Assembly (NCBI RefSeq): GCF_024166365.1
Contig: NC_064846.1
Location: 26,495,866 to 26,559,865 of the forward strand
Reading direction: 5' to 3'
DNA length: 64,000 bases
DNA from: Elephas maximus indicus
Lineage: Eukaryota; Chordata; Mammalia; Proboscidea; Elephantidae
The position numbers and the translations under genes were made by a program. Shown here piece after piece: positions 12,301-22,430 of this stretch. The notes below the pieces were generated by a model. It did not search any database, was not told the origin of the DNA, and saw only the letters and a list, made by a program, of their open reading frames with translations. Every line of letters starts with the position of its first letter. The stretch's first letter is position 1.

Positions 12301-15300
12301 AGACTGTCACAGTTTTGATAGTCTCAAGACCAAATTGCCCCTGTATTGTTATGTATATTTGAAGTACACAGCTATTACCTTAGAGTTAGGAATCTCAGAT
12401 TCCTGTCATAAGCCTCCTTTCAGAACTATTTCTAGAGGGAGGGGAAGGAAGATTAGAGCTTAAAATAAGCATTATTTACCACTGATGGTACAACTGGGAG
12501 ACAGATCTGCATAATAGCTCATAGGGGAACTTCAACTTTTTTTTTTTTAAACATGACATTTTAAGGCATATTCTACACACACAGTTTATGGTGGGGTATG
12601 TGTTCTAAGTTCCTGAGGACAAAAGGACACAGCCCTTGCAACCTGTGTCACAAAACAATTTGTGTATAAAGTTTTGAATGGGAAGCTAATGTGCTCTGTA
12701 AGCTTTCACCTAAGGCACAATTAAAAAAAAGGGGGGCGGGGAGACATTGTCTTAAAAAAGATGACCTTCATGTAATTAGTCTGCTTCCTGACAGTTCAAA
12801 TATAACTCTGGTCATTTTCTAACTTTGGCACCAATTCCCTGGTTTCCAGTTATTTTGCATGCTAGGTAGTGTGAACTATCATTGTGTTATTTGATATGTC
12901 AACAAAATACCCCACTTCGTGCTGACTGATGTTGTGAGGATGGCTAAAGCAATCAGGCCGAGGGGATCACAAAGACAGCCCCCAGGCAACAGATCCACTT
13001 CCAACCCTCACACACATATTACATGTGGTTTTCTTCTACAGCCATATATATTGTGGTCAGTATTAAACTCAACAAATATCTGGGCAAATACATAAACATG
13101 TATCATCACATGTTACATGAGGCTATTGATTTAACCATAAACCTATTCTACTGAATAGTAAAGGTGCATGTTCTTCCATTTTAGTATTTGCAGTAGTAAT
13201 CAATCACAGGCTACAGAGTGATTTATATCACAACGTTGTAATCTCCCTTCAATTCAATTGAATTTACAAACATGTATTGATTGCAGCTACATTCCAGGCA
13301 CTTGTGCTGGGTGCTAGGAATACACAATTGATTAAGATAGTTCCTGTCCTCATAGAGCTCACAGCCATTCAGAGGAAAGGGACACGCACACACCGTTAAC
13401 AATGTTAACAGTTTAGATGCTACTCTATGGGGTACTCAGAGGAAGGAAAAATTAATTCTGATTGGGAGATCGGTTAGAAGGCGTGGGGAAGGAAGTGACT
13501 TTTTCAGTTAGGCCTTGAAGCATAGGTATGGCTCTGTCAGGAAGAAAAGGTAAAATACTCCAAACAGAGATGAGCAAAAGCAAAAATACATGGAATGAGT
13601 GGTGTGCAAGGGAACTGTGTTATCCAGCGTAACTAAACGCTAGGTGTTTGCATTTTATTCTGTAAGTGGGGCACCCTTGAAGGATTCTAGGCAGGGGAGT
13701 GACAAACAGTTTGGTGTTTTAGAAAGCAAATCCTGGTGATGCATGTAATATCTCAAAGGAAAGGTAACGAGGGCAGTGAAAAACGCAGAGGAAACAGGGA
13801 CCTAAGAGGTATCAGAGACAGAATGTACAGCACTGGACCACTGTCTGAGGAGGGGTGGCAGTTAGGGGCAGAAGGAGGAATTCGAAGACCAAGGTTTCCA
13901 ACCTAAGTGACTAGGGCGGGGAGTAATGCTGTTAACGGAGTTAGAGAATGCAGGTTTTGGGAGTCTGGGGAAGGAAAATGTGAAGCTTAGTTCGGAGTGA
14001 AGAGAGTTGCCATGCTCAGTGTGACCTCTTCCACCACCATCTGACCATCTTTAATAACCAACTCAGTATAGGTATTTGTTGACTATTTCTTTTGGCTCTA
14101 ATAAGCCAAGAAAAAAAAAATCAGTAAATATGCCAGATACCAGTAATATGTTACCCTTTCAATAAAAAAGGAGAGAAGCATGAATACATAAGTGAAACTT
14201 GAAGTTTAAGAAAAGACTCTAATAAAAACGGTTACTTCTGGGTAATAAAAAACAAAAACAAAAAACGAACCTGTTGCTTTGAGTCAATTTTGACTCATAG
14301 CGACCCTGTAGGACAGGGTAGAACTGCCCCATAGGGTTTCCAAGGAGCGCCTGGTAGATCTGAACTGCCAGCCTTTTGGTTAGCAGCCCTGTCACTTAAC
14401 CACTACGCCAACAGGTCTCCTCTGGGTGAGTAACGGGGTAAAAATGAGCAGATGGGGGACGGGGTAGGGTCAGACTTTCACTATATATCTTCTGTACTTT
14501 TTATTTTTCAATCCTGCAAATTGTATTACCTCTTAAATTTTTTTCCTAAAGTCCCCCTTCCATCCTGCAGCCACACTTTAAACCTGATCTCTTTTTCATG
14601 TGGAAAGGAAGCACCCTAGAACGAGAATGGTAGTAACTTCTACAACATCATCGGAAACAGAGCTCGTCCCTGTAGTAAGAAACTAATCGCTCAATTTCCA
14701 GCTATTGTAGCAAACAATGTTTATTTTGATTAGCTTTACTTATCTCAATTTCCCCAAACACAGGACACTATTATTCCCGGAATTTTAGAAAGTACAGAGG
14801 AGAAGCACAAAGAGATCATGTATTCATGGTTTGGGCAGTGCTGTTTTGATTATTTTTCTATTTAAGACAGAACATCCCATTGCAGACTCCATACAAAGAA
14901 GAGCTGGCTGTTCTAAAGCACTTGTTCATAGACTTTTGGGTTTCAGATGAAAACTTTTGAGACTTCAGGAACCAGCATAGGATTGCCAACTTTTAATTTT
15001 GCCAAGTAAGGGCATAACTACCATTCTGCCCCCAATCTTAATATTTAATACACCATAACTTCCTAGGAGAAAAGATAACACCATTAAAGTGGAAGAATAA
15101 ACCTCACAACAAAGCTGGCAGCCTTGCACCCACCAAACGTGCATACTCACAGCTTTTTTCCCCTTTTGCATCAGATGAAAACTTTGTCAGAGATCAGTGT
15201 TCAAGAAACCCTGCTCTTAAATACCTTCCCCCTACCCCCCTGCAGCTCAGAATCATAACGAGGAGTCCTAGTGTTGCAGCAGTTAAGTGCTGGGCTCCTG

Positions 15301-18300
15301 GCCAAAAGGTCAACAGTTCGAGCCCACCAGCCGCTCTGTGAGAGAAAGATGTGGCAGTCTGCCTCTGTAAAGATTACAGCCTTGGAAACCCTCTGGGGCA
15401 GTTCTACCGGGTCGCTATGAGTTGGAATTGACTCAGTGGCATCAGGTTTGTTTTTTTTTTTTACTTGCTAAAATTCTGATCATTATCAGTAATACATTAT
15501 ATTTTAAAGTGGTATTCCTTTACAGACTTTGGGTTCCATTGCTAATATAACCCTACTACTAAGGCACCATTATTAATGCTATTTTTCTAGGTTCAACGTG
15601 TAGCTTTAAATGCCTTTTAAAACCAAACCCACTTCAGTTGAGGCGACTCCCAGTCCTAGCAACCCTGTAGGACAGAACAGAACTTCCCCATAGGGATTTC
15701 AAGGCTGTAAATCTTTATGGGAGTGGACTGCCACATCTCTCTCCTGCGGAGCGGCTGGTGGGTCCGAACTGCCAACCTTTTGGCTAGCAGCTGAGCACCT
15801 TAACCACTGTGCCACCAGGCCTCCTTGCCTTTAAAAACTGGGGTATAAAAAAGAAAGCACAGTTATGTTTCCTCTATCCTGGCAATCTAATGTTCTAATA
15901 GAAAAACATGAAATAACCATGTACCGTATACTGCAAACTAATGGTGACTACTTTGGCTATTGCCTAACTGACAACGAAACTATGCCACCCCCTTTCTGAC
16001 ATAAGCTGGAATTTAGGCTTAACACGTCCAGTCGAACCAAGTGCAGGCTCTGAGATCTCCAGGATCTGCATCCTCCCCTTTTGAGGTCTGGTTTCATTTT
16101 CTTGTACTCACCTTCCAGCCACTTAACACGTGTTCAATGGGAGCAAAGGCTGCCTGCTCCTTCTCCAGGGGGAAAACCAGCTGTTCCGCTTTCCGGTTCT
16201 TTAGAACTATGGGATCCCATTTGGAGAGCACTTGGGAAGTTTTACTGAATGCCACTTCTCTGTGGATCTGAAGCAAGCAAGGTACATAAAAGGTGAGAGC
16301 CACAAGATTAAGTATCAAACTCAAAGGTCTAACAGGAAATTAGGAGGCAATGTTTCTTAGCCCAAGAAAGAATTAGGATGCTGGTGATTAGCGCTTGTTT
16401 ATTTCTCCGGACTGCAATTTCCCCTGGATGATTTTTTAATCTTTTCCATGGTGGGGAAGTCACAACTTCTCCTCCTCTTTTATATGCCTGTTTTTCCTTG
16501 TCAATTCAATTTCTTGCCCTTAATGGACCACTGTCTCTGTAACTTACCCGTGCAACCTCTTCTTTATTAAGGGGCAACTCCACAGTCTTCTTTGATTTGA
16601 CTCTACTCAGTTGCTTTTTCACAGTGGCCAAGGAGGATGAAGTTTTAGTGGGCTGAAGCAGATCTGAAAGGACCAGCTTTTCTCTTGTTCCTGTACAAAG
16701 GGCCAAACTTTCTGGTCAGACTGAGAAGTGAGGCACAATCTCAGTATCATGTAGGGAGATGCCTCAGCCAAAAATGCTGGTGGACAGGCAAATGTGGAGG
16801 GAAGTGGGAAGAATTCTGACTTCCATTCCCTATTCCTAGCCACAGTGACACCATCACTTTCCTACATTCCCAAATGTGTTGGGGGTGGGTGATTAGAAGA
16901 CAGGAGAAAAATCCATTTATTTAAAACACCATCATTTGTTTACTCCTGGTCTTTCTGCTTCCACTCTTGCCCCACTTGTGCAATTCACTTCCGTACACAG
17001 AAAATACAATCACAGCATATCACGATACCGCTGAAAATCCTCCAATGGCTATTACATCTGGAATAAAATAAATCTAAAGACATGGCCCTATGGGATCTGG
17101 TACCTGTTTACCTCTCCAATCTCATGCCATCTCTAGCTTCCACTGTGCTCCAGTCACACTGGCCTTCTTCCTATTCTTACAACATGCCAAGAGGGTTTCT
17201 CCCTTAGTCTTTGCATTAGCTGGTCCTTCACTTGGAATATTTTCCCCTACCTTTGCATGGTTGAGTCTTATGATTCAGATTGCAGCTTAAATTTTGCCTT
17301 TTCAGAGCCCTCCCTTCACCAACTTTTGTGCCTTTGTACAAGAAGAATCTAAAGGGGTCACTTACTTTATTACATTGTCTTATTTTAATTCTCTTATTGT
17401 CTTCCCTGGAAAGAATGTAAGCCCCAAGAACTCATGTCTTATCCTCTACTGTATTCTTAGTATCTAGAACAGTTCCTGATACTGATATATAGTAGAAGGT
17501 CAATAAATATTTGCTGAGTGGATAACCTTGAAACACACTGTTGCTTGTTCTGAGAGGTTACACTAGTAGTTACTACAAATGCAAGCTCATTCGAGCTAAA
17601 CTGCAAATGTGGTGAAGAAGATTTGGCATCTTGACTTGGTATCAAGTTAAAATCTCAGCTCTGCCGCTTACTATTCATGTATTTTTTGGGGGGGGGTATT
17701 GCGCCCCCATCCACTCAAAGGGGTGAAAGTTGAATTGGGAGGGGTGGAATCTCAAAAATTACAAAGTTTTGTGTTCCTCCAAAGCTCTACTCTATCCAAC
17801 ACAATCTTATTCCTTAGTATTTAATTTCTTGAGTGTGTGTGTGTGTGGCAATTACGGGGGGGCGGGGAGTCTAAAAAGATTCCTTTGGAGGAGGATTAAA
17901 AAACAAAAAAGGTTTGGAGAAACACTGTAGTAGGTGAAGGCCCCTGAGTAAGTAATTTGGTCTCTCTTGATCTCCAGCTAACTCAGTGTTGTTGTGACCA
18001 GTTAACTCAAAGTGTTGTTCTGAGAACTGAAATAAAAATGAAATTGTGAACATTAAAGAGCTACACAAATACCAAGCATGATTAAGCGAGTGAGAGGCAG
18101 CCATCTTCATATCCCTCTATCCCAGAAGTATCCCATCAAGCCCTGTAGGAGGCCTTGACCCTAGCCTAGAAGAAACAGAAGAAACTCAGGACATCTGACT
18201 ACCCCTTGCCTACTCTCATAGGCATTTATGGTATGATTAACCACATGAAAAACAGAGTTCCTGGGGGGTGAGGTGACCATTATGCTCTTGGAATCCCACG

Positions 18301-21300
18301 AGCTCCATGCACGGACATCTATCCTCCTTCAACTTACCTTCAGAACTGATATTGAACTCTGACACCTTCAGACTAGGCTCTGATCTCTCAGCCAATTTCC
18401 GCCTGAAATTAGGCAAATCACAATAAAGTAGAAATGGACACATTTTGCTGGGGGAACAAACATGTCTCTCTTCAAACAAGGCTTCAGTTTTGGGTATTTC
18501 TCTTCTAGAGTCAGGTTTCATCATCACAAGGCAATCATTTCCTAACATGGACTTTTGTATTTACCAACCCTGAATGTTTTGTCTTATTAAGAATGAGTTG
18601 AGATAGTCTAGCCTTCATCTTTCCTCTTAATGTAGACTCAGCCCCTCAAAAACACAAGGCAATACAAGGAATGCATAGTGGAAAAGGAACTGGGCTGGGA
18701 TTCAAACACAACTGGAGTTGAATCCTGAATCTGCCACTTATGAGCTGGTTAACCTTGGGGCAAGTCAATTAACTTTTCTAACGGGGATAGATAATGCCTG
18801 CTCAATGCTTCAAAAGACTCTAAATGTGGATTAAGCAAGAATTCAAATGCACCAGTGCCTAACATAATAATAACAATAATGATAATAACAGCTAACAATT
18901 ATATAATGTTTACTATATGCCAGGCACTGGTTTAAGAGGTTTACACTTATTATCTCATTTAAACCTCACAACCAGGGCTCTGAACCAGTTCAGTCACGAC
19001 CAACGAAGTGAAACCAGAACAGACCCAAATTTTAAAAATCTGGGCGATCCGGAACCATAACCATAATGAGAAAAATTACAGGTCGAAGCCCTGGAATGGG
19101 AGACACAGAAGAGGCATAGTGAGCCCTTTCAGGAGCCTGATGCATGAGACTAGATTATCAGGACTCAGGAGAGTGACACACATTCAAAGTGGCATGGTCA
19201 CCACCATCTTTGAGTGGGTACCGCTGTTTCTGACTCTCTGCAAAATCTGATAGGCAAGAAAATTGCTATGCAATGTGTACGCGGCCCTTGTTTTCTAAGA
19301 GGGAGATTAGGTTTCTAGCAGGGCTTTGACCTGAAATTTTTCCCATTCCAGTTCCCCTAAATTAAAAAAATTTGGGTCTATTTTGGTATTGCTTCCTTGG
19401 CCATGACTAAACCTGGAAGAACCAGTTCAAACCCTTGCTCACAACCCAGTGCGATTACGTAGTAAAATTTTTTTCTATATTGTGGTGAAAATACACACAA
19501 CAAAAATTATGCCAATTCAACAGGTAGATGCTATTTTTAATCTTTCACAGTTGAAGAAATTGAGCTGCAGAGAGGATAAACAGCTTGCCTACAATCTGTG
19601 ATTCTTATGTATGACTTCCTGAGAACTTTTTAGAAATGCAAATTCTCAGCAGGGGTCAAACTGGACCCAACTGGTTCAAAGCCCTGCTCCAAAGTATGTG
19701 CATGCTCTCAGTAACTATGCTATACTGACACTCAAGTCTTCATTGTCATAAACCAAAACCAAACCTGTTGCCTTCTAGTTGATTCTGACTCATAGCGACC
19801 TTAGGCACTCAATAAACGCTAGTTGCAGGTAAGTCTCATGGAATTCAGCTAATTATAACCCGCCCAAACTGGTGGAAATGTTACCTATTCTTTCCATCAA
19901 GGGAACTGATTGCTTCCAGAAGCTTTTGATGCTTTCTCTCTCCATCACTGTCCCCCTAGACACAGAAAGGGAAAAAAAACAAATCAGTATAATGAGAGGA
20001 CACCATGGAAATTGAGGCCCATGCAAAATCGTTCTTTCTGTCATTGGAGAACTGGGGAATCAAATGAGGTCTAGTGTGCAGGCATTCCAGCAAAAAACTG
20101 AAAGAACTGCATCACAAATCAAACTCCCTCATTAAGAGCTTAGAATGTCCTTAGTAACCTGGGAGATAATGCCATGCCTTTATCTTGTTTTGGGAAGAAA
20201 ATGCTATGAGAATAATGCTTCTTCTTTTTTTTTTTTATAACATATATAGAGTGATCTAACACTCACAGAAACCCTGACACATAGTGTAACTCGTATCCAC
20301 ACACCACGGTGGCTTTTCCTAGGAGAAAAAACTAACAACCAGAAAACAAACAAAACCCCTTGTCATTAAAATAGGTGCTCTTTGCCCCCCCCATCATGGC
20401 CCCCAGTTTAATCAGTTTTGTCAAGGGAAAAAAGAATTGGAATTCCTACAGCATCTGTTGGGGATCCAGCTTAAAATATTATCTGTAAGTGTGTATTTCA
20501 GTAGATAATTAAGTAACTCCCAACAGAAATCCAAACTTGGGAAATCATATAATAAGGACCATGTATTTTGGTCTTATATTCTCAACTACACTTAAGGAAC
20601 TTGAGGACCTTGCCTGTATCTTACATATTCTTCAGATCCCCTTAACACTTAATACAATGTCATGTACATAAAACACTAAATAACTGTTTGTAATTTCTTT
20701 GAGAGACTTGAACAAACATATACAATGTTGCCACCCCTTTCCCTTCCAGGAATGTGTTGTCTAGCTGAATTGTGAGGCAGGAAGCAAAGTGGAGAGGGCA
20801 GTTAGCAGTTGTCACCTACTTCATCGTCACTGGTGCTCAAGAGGTAGTCTTTTGGCAAATCTACTAGTTCTTGTTGGCGCAAAGCCAGGAGGCTATTAAA
20901 GGAAGCAATGGAAAAATATTATCAGTGGAAATAACTTCTCTTCTTTTAAAACAATCTTTAAAACTAACTACAGTTCTCAATGTGGAATAACCCTACCCCC
21001 TGGAAGAGGTACAAACCAAACAGTATAAATGCCTCTGGAAATTTGTCGAGACATGTAGACCTCAAAAGTCAGGCATCCCCTCTAAGAGGCGCTCAGTGGT
21101 TGGTGATGCCTGTACAGAACTGTATGAAGACGCTTTAACACTCTTTAGTGATTGGCACTACATTTCCCACTGACCTCTGGGAAGCTTAAAAAATGTCAGA
21201 CGCTAGGTAAGGTGGCAGAAAACGCTCTTGCTGGCCCTTGAGGCAAAGCAGTTTCACAATTGTATTTCTAAGCATCATCCACAATGAAGATACCCATATA

Positions 21301-21951
21301 GGTGCAGCCTACTCGTAAGTGACACCGGATCACTTGTTCCCAGGAATGGGGAAACAGGGAAATGGATAAAAGCAGTTGAGTGTGTAAGCCGTTTTCCCTG
21401 GTGCTTGCTAGGCAAAATAGATGCTTAACTGAAAAAATTTCGTACCCAGAAACACAGAGTCTCCTATCACCTAAAAGTATATACCAACATTTGCAAACCA
21501 ACCATTACTAAATGGATTATACTTAGTTCTTCCATGAGGGGGACATGAAACAGAGGAGAGAAATCATCGAGAATGACTCCAATTAGCAAAGGTTTCCAAG
21601 AAGAGCGGAGTGAACAATGTATTGCCTGTGCGGAGGGTTAAAGCCCGCAGACGAGGAGTCACGTGGCGAGTAAAGGGAAACATAGTAACTTAGCTGGAGA
21701 GGGAGAGGTCGCATCAGGGCCCACAGGGTTGCGGCTAAAAAGCTAAGCAGCAAAGGGTGCGAATTAAACTAAATTAATTAGAAGTTTTAAAAGACTGATC
21801 CCAGAAATAGTAATGACTGGCGAGGCCTTAGTAGGGAAACCCCAATCATTTGTTAAAAGGCAGCTCCCACTTCCCCAAAACCGGAGAACTTGATCCCCAA
21901 TGGGACCCAATCTCCCTCCAGCCCTCACCTCTCTGCTGAGGTCGCATTCAT
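3090..21951 (-). CDS. UTP14A: UTP14A, U3 snoRNP / SSU processome component (15 coding exons)
   Basis: Nucleolar protein of the U3 snoRNP / small-subunit processome, required for pre-rRNA cleavage and 18S rRNA maturation; in yeast Utp14 activates the DEAH helicase Dhr1 (DHX37 in mammals). Coding exons (minus strand, 5' to 3'): 21929-21951, 20820-20892, 19885-19955, 18338-18402, 16548-16690, 16112-16267, 11822-11941, 11629-11723, 10889-11012, 10728-10805, 9873-10263, 7103-7506, 6178-6371, 5944-6043, 3090-3362. All introns have GT-AG ends and the phases match. The sum is 2310 nt, or 769 residues, against 771 in human UTP14A as I recall it. Hallmarks include KDYLLS near the N terminus, LLLQRPERVQTLEELEEL, a Glu/Ser-rich acidic stretch in exon 11, Lys/Arg-rich stretches in exons 8-9, and the conserved C-terminal WNTQRAFQKLTTPKVV. 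No frameshift or premature stop was seen. Fifteen exons distinguish it from the intronless retrocopy UTP14C. The human gene is X-linked. Confidence 0.97.
5153..5385 (+). repeat. AfroSINE, long form
   Basis: Diverged AfroSINE with the long internal block ('ggaagaaaggcctggggacc') between head and tail. The tail reads 'gagtaggaacttactcaagg'. It is much more diverged than the short forms elsewhere, so it is older. Confidence 0.75.
5386..5597 (-). repeat. AfroSINE, long form
   Basis: Reverse-complement long-form AfroSINE, with 'ggctgtactctttacggaaa' and 'gatcaccaggtctttctctc' internal segments and a head ending 'caccagggctcc'. It lies immediately after the oppositely oriented copy at 5153-5385. 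Confidence 0.8.
5944..6043 (-). CDS. UTP14A: UTP14A coding exon 14 (residues 646-679)
   Basis: Encodes FLIKAPEGPPRKDKNLPNVI then INEKRNIHAAAHQ. TTTTCAG acceptor and GTGAGG donor. Confidence 0.96.
6178..6371 (-). CDS. UTP14A: UTP14A coding exon 13 (residues 582-646)
   Basis: Encodes EDEEERDQKQMIKEAFAGDD through LPGWGEWGGVGL and a basic SAKKRRR end. The tryptophan-rich WGEWGG motif is a conserved UTP14 landmark. Confidence 0.96.
7103..7506 (-). CDS. UTP14A: UTP14A coding exon 12 (residues 447-581)
   Basis: Encodes SSQEVLSELRALSRKL, EEEEPLLLQRPERVQTLEEL and MIDLQKLLTTKSPSVKSLAA. It ends TTMEM where human reads TIEEL; the donor GTGAGC is canonical, so this looks like substitution rather than a splice error. 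Confidence 0.95.
7715..7850 (+). repeat. MIR fragment
   Basis: The order 'gttaaaagcatcatgttgga', 'cccagctttgccaatgactc' and 'actgggactgtagcttaatt' follows the MIR layout. It is strongly diverged. Confidence 0.5.
7918..8072 (-). repeat. AfroSINE with 8-bp target duplication
   Basis: Reverse-complement AfroSINE (tail 'ttgactcatagtgactcc', head 'gtgccaccaaggctcc'). The 8-bp duplication tttatgct lies at 7910-7917 and 8073-8080. Confidence 0.9.
8985..9180 (+). repeat. Old L1 (L1M-type) 3' end
   Basis: 'gtgaatgtaattaatctcac', 'cttaaaaatggttacaatg' and 'gccacaataaaaaa' follow the usual order of old mammalian L1 3' ends. A second similar A-rich end follows at about 9140-9180. Confidence 0.6.
9873..10263 (-). 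CDS. UTP14A: UTP14A coding exon 11 (residues 317-447)
   Basis: Starts ARQAIQEQLAKNKELTQKLQ and includes a Glu/Ser-rich acidic tract (ASESEEEEGDVEEN) and LLKEFEERRSLRKR. It is the most variable part against human, as expected for a disordered acidic segment. Confidence 0.95.
10728..10805 (-). CDS. UTP14A: UTP14A coding exon 10 (residues 291-316)
   Basis: Encodes ERMSLKHQNSGKWAKSKAIM then AKYDLE, identical to human as far as I can recall. An 83-bp intron separates it from exon 9. Confidence 0.96.
10889..11012 (-). CDS. UTP14A: UTP14A coding exon 9 (residues 249-290)
   Basis: Encodes YHKVVKKGKAKKAVKDFETL through AALEELEKIEKARMM. Basic and helix-prone. Confidence 0.95.
11629..11723 (-). CDS. 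UTP14A: UTP14A coding exon 8 (residues 218-249)
   Basis: Encodes AKMRRAELQRARALQSYYEA and a Lys/Arg-rich end (KARREKKIKSK). It is separated from exon 7 by a 98-bp intron. Confidence 0.95.
11822..11941 (-). CDS. UTP14A: UTP14A coding exon 7 (residues 178-217)
   Basis: Encodes ARTPLEQEIFNVLHKNKQPV through KASLKAMSLEE, exactly 40 codons. It follows the largest intron (11942-16111). Confidence 0.95.
12550..12735 (+). repeat. L1 3' UTR end
   Basis: The segment through 'gtgtcacaaaacaatttgtg', 'gctctgtaagctttcaccta' and 'gcacaattaaaaaaaa' matches the 3' end type of the plus-strand L1 at 33100-33143. Confidence 0.6.
13250..13990 (-). repeat. L2 LINE fragment
   Basis: Typical L2 reverse-complement phrases: 'ggcacttgtgctgggtgcta', 'ctcatagagctcacagcc', 'ggccttgaagcataggtatg' and 'aggcaggggagtgacaaac'. 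Ancient mammalian LINE, diverged. Confidence 0.65.
14248..14419 (-). repeat. AfroSINE
   Basis: Complete reverse-complement AfroSINE with A-rich end first ('aaaaaacaaaaac'). Flanked by tctgggta before and tctgggtg after, a likely target duplication. Confidence 0.9.
15264..15462 (+). repeat. AfroSINE, form with internal block
   Basis: Has the extra block 'gagagaaagatgtggcagtc' through 'aaagattacagcctt' between head and tail, followed by a T-run. Confidence 0.88.
15618..15826 (-). repeat. AfroSINE, form with internal block
   Basis: Reverse-complement copy carrying the same internal block ('gtaaatctttatgggagtgg'). The head ends 'gtgccaccaggcctcc'. It lies 155 bp from the opposite-strand copy of the same form. 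Confidence 0.9.
16112..16267 (-). CDS. UTP14A: UTP14A coding exon 6 (residues 126-177)
   Basis: Encodes IHREVAFSKTSQVLSKWDPI through PIEHVLSGWK. TTCAG acceptor and GTGAGT donor; phase 0 at both ends. Confidence 0.95.
16548..16690 (-). CDS. UTP14A: UTP14A coding exon 5 (residues 78-125)
   Basis: Encodes EKLVLSDLLQPTKTSSSLAT followed by VKKQLSRVKSKKTVELPLNK. ACAG acceptor and GTAAGT donor; ends in phase 0. Confidence 0.95.
16691..18337 (-). other. UTP14A: UTP14A intron 4
   Basis: About 1.65 kb, including the L2 copy at 17010-17530. The block 17680-17935, with a G-run, a short (GT) tract and a 'ggagaaacactgtag' end, may be a decayed DNA transposon, but I could not assign it. Confidence 0.5.
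17010..17530 (+). repeat. L2 LINE 3' part
   Basis: Order of L2 phrases: 'cctctccaatctcatgccat', 'ctttgcattagctggtcctt', 'gaatgtaagccccaagaac' and 'ggtcaataaatatttgctga'. Lies in UTP14A intron 4. Confidence 0.75.
18338..18402 (-). CDS. UTP14A: UTP14A coding exon 4 (residues 56-78)
   Basis: Encodes RKLAERSEPSLKVSEFNISS and continues to a split Gly. TTTCAG acceptor and GTAAGT donor. Confidence 0.94.
18680..18790 (+). repeat. MIR fragment
   Basis: 'gctgggattcaaacacaact', 'gaatctgccacttatgagct' and 'aaccttggggcaagtcaatt' are MIR core phrases in order. Lies in UTP14A intron 3. Confidence 0.75.
18885..19620 (-). repeat. MIR split by a hAT MITE
   Basis: 18885-18972 ('atgccaggcactgg', 'atctcatttaaacctcacaa') is a MIR in reverse orientation. 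Its likely continuation ('tgaagaaattgagctgcaga') is at about 19523-19620. The break is explained by the MITE at 18973-19437 and a short unassigned A/T-rich segment after it. Confidence 0.65.
18973..19437. mobile_element. hAT-type MITE with perfect 8-bp target duplication
   Basis: A 465-bp unit whose ends form an imperfect 19-bp inverted repeat: it begins CAGGGCTCTGAACCAGTTC and the reverse complement of its other end begins CAAGGGTTTGAACTGGTTC (14 of 19 match). It is flanked by a perfect 8-bp duplication, CTCACAAC, at 18965-18972 and 19438-19445, the length made by hAT transposases. It interrupts an older MIR in UTP14A intron 3. I see no transposase coding, so it is non-autonomous. A related terminal sequence occurs at 19643-19679. 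Confidence 0.75.
19643..19679. repeat. Short sequence with hAT-MITE-like ends
   Basis: About 37 bp beginning CAGGGGTCAAACTGG and ending GGTTCAAAGCCCTG. The reverse complement of the end (CAGGGCTTTGAACC) is 13 of 14 identical to the start of the MITE at 18973. It may be a collapsed relative of that element. No 8-bp duplication was seen. Confidence 0.4.
19750..19803 (-). repeat. AfroSINE 3' fragment
   Basis: Only the tail part ('cttctagttgattctgactc', 'atagcgacc') remains, a 5'-truncated copy 82 bp from UTP14A exon 3. Confidence 0.75.
19885..19955 (-). CDS. UTP14A: UTP14A coding exon 3 (residues 33-56)
   Basis: Encodes GDSDGERKHQKLLEAISS then LDGKN and two bases of an Arg codon, closely matching human UTP14A. 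Canonical TCTAG / GTAACA boundaries. Confidence 0.94.
20820..20892 (-). CDS. UTP14A: UTP14A coding exon 2 (residues 8-32)
   Basis: Encodes SLLALRQQELVDLPKDYLL and an acidic end (TSDDE). The 3' splice site is TTTAATAG and the 5' splice site GTAGGT. It is one residue shorter than human in the QQE region. Confidence 0.92.
20893..21928 (-). other. UTP14A: UTP14A intron 1
   Basis: About 1.0 kb between the promoter-proximal exon and exon 2. No repeat or RNA gene recognised. Confidence 0.55.
21929..21951 (-). CDS. UTP14A: UTP14A coding exon 1 (residues 1-8)
   Basis: Starts at the ATG at 21951-21949 and encodes MNATSAE plus two bases of Ser8. An overlapping ATG at 21947-21945 is in another frame and does not lead into exon 2. 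The 5' splice site reads AG/GTGAGG. Confidence 0.9.
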
Positions 21952-22260
21952 CTTCTCAGCCTCGTTCTTACACATGGGCCCAGAGCGGAAGTCGACAGGG
22001 AAGTAATTTCCGTGCCGCCGCAAAGCAATTTCTGCTTTCACCAATCGCGCGCGACAAGATCACTGCACTTCCGCTTTGCGCAGCAGCGTGGGCCGAGAAA
22101 CTAGAGGCGCTTCCGGAGGCCTGCGGGAAACGACAGGCTGGAGATTAATGGTCTGCCAGCGGGCGGGGCTTTGCTGTCCCCGCCCACCCCTCGGCTCTCT
22201 GGAGTGCACGTTTCCGTCTTGCCGGGCCTTGGTTTTTGAGCGGCCCAAGGTGGTTGTGTT
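21940..22260 (-). promoter_or_regulatory. UTP14A: UTP14A CpG-island promoter
   Basis: GC- and CpG-rich block around and upstream of the UTP14A start codon. ETS-type GGAA cores occur at 21985-21992 (gcggaagt) and, on the other strand, at 22067-22074 and near 22110. A CCAAT box lies at 22041-22045 next to a run of CGs, and GC boxes (gggcggggc, ccccgccc) lie at about 22161-22188. No TATA box was seen, as is usual for housekeeping ribosome-biogenesis genes. Transcription probably starts between about 21960 and 22100, but the exact site cannot be read from sequence. Confidence 0.8.
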
Positions 22261-22349
22261 GTCAGGAACGGGCCGATCCTTTGGTTTACACAAAAAGGAA
22301 GATCCCAGGGACTGTCCGTGTGGGACAGCGTCCTGCAAGTCAGCCGCTG

Positions 22350-22430
22350 GCCAGCTCGAGGTTTTATTGAACGCCTGTGAAGTGCCAAGCATTGTGCTAG
22401 GCTCCCGCGATTCAAAGGTGAACAAAGCAG
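22350..22430 (-). repeat. L2/MIR-type fragment
   Basis: 'gaacgcctgtgaagtgccaa' and 'cattgtgctaggctcccg' match the reverse-complement L2 3' end phrase. Confidence 0.5.

Larger units (their letters stand above)
11942..16111 (-). other. UTP14A: UTP14A intron 6 (largest)
   Basis: About 4.2 kb. It contains an L1 3' end (12550-12735), an L2 copy (13250-13990) and three AfroSINEs (14248-14419, 15264-15462, 15618-15826). I found no exon, snoRNA box pair or other RNA gene in the rest, though a C/D or H/ACA snoRNA cannot be excluded by eye. Confidence 0.6.

Noticed and set aside
3090-21951. UTP14C or a processed UTP14 pseudogene
   Set aside because: Fifteen exons with GT-AG introns and matching phases; the retrocopy is intronless. 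No disabling change was found.
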